From the NCBI GenBank assembly GCA_947561395.2, contig OX387187.1, positions 37,181,829-37,245,828 on the forward strand: DNA of 64,000 nt, in the 5' to 3' direction. The stretch's first letter is position 1. Every line of letters starts with the position of its first letter. This DNA is from Buxus sempervirens (Eukaryota > Streptophyta > Magnoliopsida > Buxales > Buxaceae). Positions 36,901-64,000 of the stretch are shown here, in pieces. The position numbers and the translations under genes were made by a program. Under the pieces are notes generated by a model. That model was not told where the DNA came from, searched no databases, and saw only the letters and a program-made list of their open reading frames with translations.

Positions 36901-39473
36901 CTTAAAAACCCACCAATAAATAAGAAACTCTGCACTATGGTGAAAGTATTACAAGCCGATATAAACTTGATAAACAATGATCAGATAGCATAGCACTCAA
37001 ACATCTTTAAACAAAATACGTAGAAGCATGGCTCAGTTACACAGAGGATAATAACCAACCAACAATGGGTTCCTCTGCACATGGACAAGCTCCTGCTTAT
37101 GGGTAGACTTTTTGTGATCACTCAGGAAATAATGGAAGATATAAAATAAAGGATTTAATGCTAAATCAACAAGAAGATAGCAAATCAATGACAAGATGCC
37201 CTTCAAAAAAAGAAAAAAAAACAAAGATACGAATAATAATCCTTCTGAATTATATGATTTCCCAGTGTTTCTAATACTTAAGCTCTCAATTAGCTACAAA
37301 TGCTAAAAACAGATAAAGGGCTTACTTCCAGTGCATTTGTCCCTTTGTCCATCAAATCAAGCTTTGTCAAAACCCCAAATGTCCTTTCACCTGGGAAAGT
37401 TACATAGAATTTCTATGGTTAATGGAAAGAAACAACAAAAGCCACGTTATGTGTATAATTCAAAATATCATAATTCAAATAAGAAATAATAAAAAACAAT
37501 AAGCAGAAAGTACCTGCAGGATCAACTTCTCTAGCAAGTTTGATAGCATCCGAAGTTGCTATATCTTGATTGGCTGGAGATATTGCTAATATAATGCTGT
37601 TAGGCTACAAAAGCATTTAAGCATCAATTATAATAAGAAAACAACGTGTATCATAAGAATTTTAAGTTGAAGATGTCACAGTAAAAGTCACATTCTTCAG
37701 CGCAGCCATGGAAAAATTGACTAAAGGGCCCAATGATGTCTTTCCAATGCCTATAATTTCAAGGATTGGAAGGCATAAAAGCATTTTATGTTTGAAGTAG
37801 AAAACATATGGAGAAGAACTGATGCAAAGGAATGACGAAAACAGAAACTTCAACGAGATTCATTATAGCTAATACAAAGGCAACTGTGATGAAGGATCTG
37901 AAAAGGTGATGATAATATAACAGCAATTCACAAATTAGTAAATTGCATGTCAAATAACCAGACATTCATACGTACTGGTACAAAACCATGCAAAGTGGGT
38001 CCCACTTAAATATAGAAAACAAGTTCCTGTGGCCAAGCCTTCTCCTAACATCACAGAAAAAAGAGTAAAGGGGTTGAGACAGGTCGCATTTGAGATGAAG
38101 GAAACAAAACATCTACAATAGATTTTTAGAGAGAGAGAGAGAGGAGAGGAGCAAAGAGGGATAGGAAATTGGATTGGTGGACCATCTGGCTGTGATGAAA
38201 TTACCTATTCAATCAGCAAAGCTCTCATTCTCTTAAGATTAAAAGTCCTGAGAACTTTTTACTTGCATTTAAAAATTGATTAAATAGCAGTAAATACCAA
38301 ATAAGAATTAATATATTATAACAAATAAAGAAAATAACATTATTCAGTCTAGGCAAATGGTTCCCCAACAATGAGAAAATGCATAGCATGCCTTTAAGAA
38401 CACCGAGGTTCCCTTTCTAACTTCTAAGTGGGTGATCTAAAGTGGCTGCATTGGTAGCTAAACATGGTGAAAAAGTTAAAAAAAACCTTTCACAAACTGA
38501 TGAACCATAAATTATACTTCACATTGAAAACAAAATAACCAATTTGAAATTTTGCTTCATTTTATCATTACCTTCTCAACATAGGAGCGAACCATGTTTT
38601 CAATGTCTTCAACAATAGTATCTGGCTGCCCCTCTGTAATAGTGAAAGTTTAAGTTATTATCATAAAAATAAAGTTACAAAAAAAAAAAAAAAAAAAGGA
38701 AAAAGGGAGGACATACCTGTGGCCACCTTTGTCAGTCCAGGCAAATCAATCAATGTTAAGTTTACAACTGTAGGACCAAGCAAACCAATTATGTTAAGAA
38801 AACAAGTAGGACAATAACAGATGGTAATTGTATGGAAAACGTTCCAAAATAAATACAAAATTCCTTCCTAATTTAGGTCACAAAACAACATAAATTAAGA
38901 GGAACAAAATAACAGGTGCAAAAGAAAACAATGAAACAAAAGCAATGAATGTCATGGTGTAATATCTCATATTATCCCTTATTGGATCATGTAAGTAGAT
39001 CATCAAACACCAAGCTGCAATCCTATTATAAGACATTTAAAAAGAAAAAAAAAATTTAGACTTGCAACCGATTGCCCTTATTTCATCTATAATATCCAAT
39101 ATGATCCTAGGATTGTTAAGATAACATAGACCATCAGAATGAGGCATGATCTTTTTTAGTTGGGTCATATAACCATGTTTAAATACATTATCTTCTCCCA
39201 TATTTTCTGATTTGCACCAAAAAAAAAAAGGCTCTCCTATCTCCCTTTTTCTCACCTCATCCCATCTCTGATTGCTGACATACATCTGAATAATTGTTGA
39301 ACATGTTGATTTTCATTGGAAAAAATGAAAATTTGGGAGTTTTCAGTTTTCTATCAATTTGCATTATAGTAGGCCAATCTAGATTAAAAATGCAAAAAAA
39401 GTTGTCGACTAGGGTTTCATCAGGACTTCTAACTACAACTCTAATATTCTAAACCACAAATCCAACACCCCAC

Positions 39474-39555
<82 letters not shown>

Positions 39556-42500
39556 CCAAACCAGTACCACCAAAGCAAAATATTAAAAAATACATTCAAT
39601 TTTATCACAAAACATAGCAAATAAAAAATTCCTAGGAAATGAAAAACATCCAAGAAGACAATCAAACATTACTTGGAAAATAGACTAAGCTCTTTGAACT
39701 AAATAACCACCTTATGCCAATTGAAGGAGCGAAGCATGAGGTGTCAGATATCACAAGAAATGCACTCTTCTTTCAGTGGGTGTCGATTATTCAAGCATTT
39801 AAGAATGTGCCCTACCTGGCAAAAGATTGGGTCTGATTGCTCATTACATAACTAGTTCTTATAGGCACACTTTTTCTGGTTTGCCTAGTGAATACGTTTC
39901 TTTTCTACAAAAATTTCTTGTTCTTTCTCTTCACTACAAACTATATTCTCTATTTACTGATAAAAATAAGCATACCAAATACCAAGCATGAATAAAAAAA
40001 GGCAACAATATTGATAATAAATTAACAATGTTACATGTGGAAATCATTTTATAAGTTTGCAAGTAATGTGCTCACCATTTGGAGAATAGATACTGAGATG
40101 GATAGGAACTTGAGAAATCTGTTTTGTCCTCCCAGTCATTCTATCAGTTTCATCTTGAATTTCCTTCCGCACCATGGCTGTATAAGCAAATCCGACAATA
40201 GTAAAAATCAATTATAAACGCACTTTTTCTTTCAAAAACAACATCAAGAACATAACAGTTAGTTACAAAAATAAAGTTGCTAAAGGTAACTTGATTAAAA
40301 AAGAAAAAGACAAACATCCACTGTAAAATTCCACATTTAATAGTTCATTATTATCATAAAAAAGGCATGCGGATGAAGCAGATAAATGAACAAAACAGAA
40401 CATATTAGAAAAGTATAAGAAAAAAATTTTAGAGCACAAATTGACCACAAATGGTGTCTCTTTCAGCAATTTAATAATCTATATAAGGATTGATTCAAGT
40501 ATAGTTACTGAACTTTGACCAAAAGGGTTAGTCCAACTTGTGAAATCGGCAACTGGACTGTTATGAAGAGTTCAAAACAGGATATTTCAAACATTTATAT
40601 TGTTGCCTCAATTGATAGAGTCAAATTTGTCTAAAGAAGTTGGATTTGGTTGTTCACACAAGGAAAGACAGAAGAAGACAAGGCCTCATCAGCAAAGAAA
40701 TTGAGACTCAGTATAGGGAAGGGTGTGTGTGCAAGGGGATAGAAAAAGAGAGAGAAAGAGGAGGGAAGGGGGGCGGGGGCGGGGGTGTTGTTTGCAGAGG
40801 GAGGATGTCTGGTTCATAAAGTGAACCAGATACATATTATCCACATCTGCAGCTCAAAGCATGCATTCATCAAAGTGCTCAAACAAACAAGAAGAGTTGG
40901 AGACATATACAATGTCCATATATAATGATTATGTAACATGTCCCCAGCCATAAAATTACAAGTACAACAGCAGCAACACAATTCCTTATCCAACTAGTTG
41001 GAGTTGGCAACATGAATTTTTTACCTTTATTCAATATGTCAAAGGGCATAAATTCAGTTAGATTATCTTTATCAAAAATTCTTTCAGATTGATTCCATCC
41101 AATCAGGTTCTTCTTTGTCTCCCTCTCACCCTCTTCCATTTTTTCATTAAACCTGCCCACGCCTTCTCACAAATACCTCCCAAAAGTTTGTGCTTTATAT
41201 TCCCCAACCACCCTAAACTACTTTCTTTTATTTTATCTCTTATCTAGATAACATGTAGACAGTTTCAGATTTGTTCATTCACTATCATATTTTCCTAGTC
41301 ATCCCACACATAAATCTTCCGATCCTCATCTTAGCAAAACTCATAAAGACAATGGGATAACATGGCACAAAGCTACAAGGACAAAGCCTCAGCAGTAATA
41401 ATATACGAAGGTTAATATCATTTCTGCTCTATATATAGTCCTAAAAAACACATCTCTCCTCTTTTTTTTCTGATGAATTTGTTCAATCCTCAAATTTCTA
41501 GTAATATTTTCATCTCAATCCAATTAGCCCCAGTGTCAAATGTGCTACTGTGATAAAATCAGCTGATCTCATAGAGTGTCTCTATAATAGGCTAAGGAGA
41601 TTATTTCAGGACTGCAAGAGCCATCAAATGGCAATCCCATCCACCCATCACACTCTACAGGGTTCCAAATTGGAAATCCATATTATAAGGATAAATCAAA
41701 CGTCATATAAATAGAAGAAATTTAGCTTGTTTCTAGCTTAGGTTGCTCATAGGGGAATATGCAATTCCTAGTTCTCTATACTCAGATGAAAGCTTCTGAA
41801 AGATGAGTTAATTGTCTCATTTTATTATATAAATTGATTAACTTCCTATAAAACCAGAAGGAAAAAAAAATAAAAAATAAAAACCATTCCAAAGAAGAAA
41901 GGTAAGAAAAACTTCGTTAGTCTACCACTCAAAAATTAGGTAAAACTATTAGAGCAAAACCAAAATATATAAAAATTAGAGTTTCTATTAATATTCATTA
42001 TTAATAAAATGTTAAGTTAAAAGCCACTTTTTTTATGCTCAAGGGAGCAATGCCATGCTGTGGATCACTTTTCATAATTTCATCAAATAAACAAATAAAT
42101 AACAGATGCTTTATTTTTAAGAATTCATGAAGCCACCACCATGTGCCATTTCTTCAAATTATCAGGACCTCAGGAGAAAATTTCAATTCTTATTTAAGTA
42201 ATCTCAATGTTTGCACCTTCATCTTTATGGCGTAATTCTCATCCAGTTGGATATGGTGGATTAAAATGAGACACCAAATGAATTGACAGCAGAGCCTTAT
42301 GTGGTAGTAGATACTAAAGTATGGTTCTAGGGGAAGGAAATAACCAACCTATTCCAAATGGAGAGAACAGGGCATTTGACAGGGGGATTCTAAAATTAGA
42401 AAGCCTTGGTCCAATCAAGCAGCTAAATTTTGGAAATAAGCTATAGCACTTACTCCAGGTAATTATATTGACACGTGTAATTGGTTGAAGATCAAAGTCA

Positions 42501-43300
42501 GTTCTAATATTAACATTATTTTTTTTTATTTGGTTTATAATTTTTCATTACACACTCAGACTAGTACATATCCATCACCAAGATGCTTCGTTTATGCAAG
42601 CATTATTCAACTTAGGGACTTCATTAGCAAAATTTCTTATCAATCCTACAAATAAGAAATTGATATAAATGAGAACAATTGAAACCCAAACAAGTGAACG
42701 CAAGGTCATCATTTCAAAATGATGCCCATAATAGAAGATTCATCTTGAACATAAAACAGAAAAAGCAAAACAGAATTTCGAGTAAAAATAGCATACCAAA
42801 ATCTGAGAATCTCCTCTGTGGCAAGTGTAGGAACTCCGCATAATCCTGTTGCCCCTCCTCTGCCTTGTGCAGCTGCAGAACCAAAGGTCGCCTCGTGACG
42901 ATCCCTGCAAATAACAAAAAAACAAAACCAAATCAAACATCCAAAAATAAAAATAAAAATTTCAAAAATCGGAACCAAAATAAAAAGCTCCATATACTAA
43001 CCAGAACCCCGAGGAAGAAAATCACGGCCAACGATGCTCTCCAGAACGGATGATTTTCCGGAACTCTGCACTCAAAAAAGAAATATAACAATATTAATAA
43101 TCAAACCTGACGAAAAACAGTTGAGACTAAAGCCACTAGATTGAATAGAAAGAAGGGAGCGATCAAAAAACCTGTCCACCAACGACTGCAACAGAAGGAA
43201 GAGCTTCCCATAGGGTCGGCAAAGCATTATCGCCGCCATAGTCACCCAGAACTGTACAAGCCCTCTGAATTCTGTTCACCAAACCAATCAAGCTCTCCAT
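33982..43300 (-). CDS. DRP1E: dynamin-related protein 1 (DRP1C/E type), 15 exons
   Basis: Exons on the minus strand: 43300-43172, 43065-43002, 42904-42797, 40177-40076, 38767-38717, 38633-38572, 37604-37514, 37390-37326, 36900-36706, 36618-36499, 36417-36347, 35221-34996, 34806-34756, 34574-34206 and 34110-33982. Phases close to 610 residues plus TGA, the usual DRP1 length. The GTPase domain has G1 [10 protein letters not shown] (41-50), G3 DLPG (142-145) and G4 TKLD (211-214). The middle domain and a C-terminal GED (about 515-610, [17 protein letters not shown]) follow; there is no PH or proline-rich domain, as is normal for this plant class. DRP1 proteins assemble on the cell plate and on clathrin coats. 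N-terminal [15 protein letters not shown] and the C-terminal exon [12 protein letters not shown] favour the DRP1E/DRP1C branch; the exact paralog is inferred from memory. Introns of 2.6 and 1.3 kb occur after exons 3 and 4. Confidence 0.95.
39475..39551. repeat. C31 tract followed by a CA microsatellite
   Basis: A run of 31 C (39475-39505) passes into about 23 CA units in an intron of the DRP1 gene, 0.5 kb from the exon at 40076. Such compound tracts are prone to length change and to assembly error. Confidence 0.9.
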
Positions 43301-45716
43301 GGTAGAAATTTCAATAACTTCGAAAACAAAACCTGAATATTATCTGAAAACCCTAGAATTCGAGTTGGAGAACGCAAGGAAGAAAACGAGAAAGAAGAAG
43401 AAAAGGAGTCAAGAGGCCGTGTAACGGAAGCTAGCTTGCTTCGCAGGATGAACTTTCCGCTCTTACGCGTTCGTCGGTTCGTGTTTTTATTTTTAATAAA
43501 ATGAAAATCTTGGTCGGATATTGTGAACCGGACGCGCTCTGTTCCACTTGCGTCATCAGGTTTCAAAGTCGGTTTCAACGCTCAACGGCGGAACGTTGGA
43601 AGTTTGAAAATTCAAAAGTCAAGTTTGTTAGCTGTCTTATATAATAAATAAAGTGCGCGGGCTATGCAGCCTGCAGGTGTCTTTTTGATGCAGATGGTTT
43701 TATTTTTGGGAAAATTACACAAACCTCCCTTCAAGTTTGGACAAATTATAGATACCTTCTTCTAGGTTTTCGAAACAACTCTCACGTCCCTATAAATTTT
43801 GTTATTCACAGTACTTGCCATCCTTACATTGGATGATATCTAAATGTTCTAACCAAACTGCATGTAGAATTGCCTTGGGACGTACAAGGATCTAAAATAT
43901 ATTAAGGGGCATTATTTGAAAACTTAAAAAAAAATTTTAAAAGACCAACTTACCCTTATTAAAAAATATTCTAATAAGATATTATAAAGTTGTTTTAGGA
44001 AAAATAAATTCCGTTTTTTATTTCATGTTCTCTATGAGGCTCTCTCCCCTTATATATTAATATTAGGGGATGTATGCACAAGTAATAATATTCCCTTGAG
44101 TTTGCTTAATAATAGTATAGATAATTAAATTTCCACTAATCAAAATAATTTTACTTTCATAAAATTAATCAACTAAATATATTTCATTTGCTAACTTAAA
44201 TTTTTTTTTAAACATCTCACTTAGAAATTGAAAAATGTAGACGGGGAATAAAAATACAACTCAATGAAATTCATTATACTTACTTAGCAACACTATCACA
44301 CTCCAAAGGAATCAAAATGTTGTAAGTAACTAAATGCTAATGAAAGGTAAATATTATTTTAAAAATTGTGAAGAGGGTTATCTACAATTTCGTCAAATGA
44401 CAAGGTAGATTTTTAATAATTAAACTTACATAATAGATTTAGAAAACCTCATCTGAGCTTATTACAGATCTTACTTTTGCAGATTATTTTTTGTAGACTT
44501 CTATCCTACAAGGAATAATCTTTGATTTCAATTTCCCCCCATTCCCTTGATGATTCTTCTCCCCTTCTAATCCCATCTCTTAAAATAGTCAACAAATCAC
44601 AAATGGAGATTTTTTTCGGTAAACACATGTCACAAATAGAAGCTTCTTCCTCATGCAGTCATCGTTTCTCGAAAGTCGTTGAAAAAAGGGCTTGGGTAGT
44701 CGAAAGTTCGTTATGGCTTACAGTTTGGTTAGTATTTTATCTTAACGAAACAGCATAATGGGGGTCAACCCAAAACCAAACCAATTGAAATTAGAACCAA
44801 TCTTCCCAGCTAATTAAACCACATGAAATTCAAACCATAAACCATAAACTTGGCACCACGCCACGCCAAGTCTTAGTCTTAGTCTTGCTTTCTGCGCCAA
44901 TGCACAGCCCAATACCTTTTTATGGAAAGCATTTCAGCTAAAATCTGGTAGTTCTGTGAGACCACCGACTGGGATGGAGCTTGGATGTGTGGGTCCCCTC
45001 CTGACATGGGCATCCATCGGTAAGTTTCACATTGGCACCATTGAATGGCACTAGGACTAGGTGAAACACTGTTCTTTTTATGGGTTGGGTTATGAGCATA
45101 ATGTATTTGTTGCTTTTAAAATAAATGAACATATTGTGTATTAGGTATACATAAGTTATATTATCTGATTTTGTAGGTAATTATAAATAAGTTATATTCT
45201 GAAACAAGTGAGAGAGAAACAGCTAGAACAAAATGAGAGGCTTTTTGGTCAGCAGATCAGTCAAAGAATTTGCGAAATTTCCTTTATGGATAGCAAGCAT
45301 AGCTTTGATCTTAAAAGGAAAAATAAAAACATTCTTACACTTTTCATCAGTTCATTAACTACATACAGATGACGAGCCATGTTTAAAATTACAGGTCATT
45401 ACCTATAGATTTCAAAGTTATACAACAATGATAAGTCTCCTTATCTGCGAGCCGAGAATCTCCGAGTCACTTTTTACCCCTGCAGAACTTCCTGTTCAAT
45501 TAAAATTCCTAGTGCGGCAATGGATATCCATTATACATAAAACATACAGACAGAACCATGCTATTAACCAAATGCCTAGATTTTGTGCAATAATGTAATA
45601 ATGCCGTGATTTCCACCAAAAAAAAGTAATAATGCCGTGATTGTGAAAATGTTCGCATTTCTTCTTTCCTTCTCCGGTGATCATGCATGTCCAAGCTGTT
45701 GGCTGGCCGGGGGATT
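43301..45716. other. spacer between DRP1 5' end and NAD-malic enzyme 3' end
   Basis: The first 150 bp upstream of the DRP1 ATG are purine-rich on the plus strand (gaagaagaaaagg phrases) and should hold its 5' UTR and promoter. From about 43710 to 43970 the text (gggaaaattacacaaacc, later taaggggcatt) looks like one arm of a transposon, but I found no matching second end. The rest is AT-rich without coding signals. A tcttagtcttagtctt run sits near 44871. Confidence 0.5.
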
Positions 45717-63752
<18,036 letters not shown>

Positions 63753-64000
63753 CTATGGTAGGGGAAAATGAGACACACATCCATTAAAAACATTGTTTCG
63801 AAGAAATATGCCGTGGAAAAAGATCTTCTTAAGCAACATTTAATTGCTTTGATAATACCACCCTACCAAGTAATAACTTATTCCAAAAACCATTTTAAGA
63901 GAATTATCTTAATATTACAAAAAGGAATTCTTTGCCAGATGATGTTTTACAAAAGATACTTTACATGTGTATTCAGAGATTAGGCACTACTTAAGTACTT

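Noticed and set aside
43288..43578. 96-codon ORF upstream of DRP1
   Set aside because: It covers the purine/pyrimidine-rich leader of DRP1 in another frame and is Ser/Phe/Arg biased; no conserved feature.
43712..43970. Complete MITE near the DRP1 promoter
   Set aside because: One end resembles an element arm (gggaaaattacacaaacc) but no inverted partner was found.

Overview
The window is nuclear DNA of a flowering plant, most likely a eudicot with long, repeat-filled introns. The evidence is a set of plant-only gene families (PCMP-E pentatricopeptide proteins, an expansin-like B, a phragmoplastin-type dynamin, a mitochondrial NAD-malic enzyme), GT-AG introns up to about 5.4 kb, AT-rich non-coding DNA, plant-type LINE, SINE and LTR elements, and a fragment of plastid rpoC2. 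The species cannot be fixed from this sequence; the long introns would suit grapevine, lotus or magnoliid-like genomes.

Layout, left to right. At 488-526 there may be the first coding exon of a minus-strand gene that leaves the window (weak). Two intronless plus-strand PPR genes follow (2410-4659 and 6589-8502). A 14-exon minus-strand gene for a NOG1/Obg-class GTPase of the PDE318 type runs from 24681 down to 9687; its fifth intron holds a 2.92-kb solo LTR with a 5-bp target duplication. A five-exon minus-strand expansin-like B gene lies at 25513-26863. A five-exon plus-strand SGPP-type HAD phosphatase runs 29897-33152, convergent with a 15-exon minus-strand DRP1 dynamin gene (33982-43300). 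The right end holds the last 14 identifiable coding exons (395 residues) of an NAD-malic enzyme gene on the minus strand (45717-63752); its N-terminal part lies beyond the right edge.

I rebuilt every spliced gene by hand from GT-AG borders. Exon phases close without a frame error: 414, 256, 295, 610 and 395+ codons. The genes do not form a pathway; this is ordinary mixed plant gene order. They cover organelle RNA processing (PPR), organelle or ribosome-linked GTPase work, cell-wall loosening, sugar-phosphate clean-up, cytokinesis and endocytosis, and mitochondrial malate decarboxylation.

The less ordinary content is in introns and spacers: the solo LTR with a hairpin cluster and internal tandem arrays; a 113-bp SINE-like insert sharing a block of about 50 bp with that LTR; a 371-bp SINE with two tRNA-like modules and complementary C and G tracts; a 401-bp MITE with long inverted arms; a decayed RTE LINE; an L1-type RNase H ORF still open; a plastid rpoC2 insert; and several local duplications, one of which copies a splice donor.
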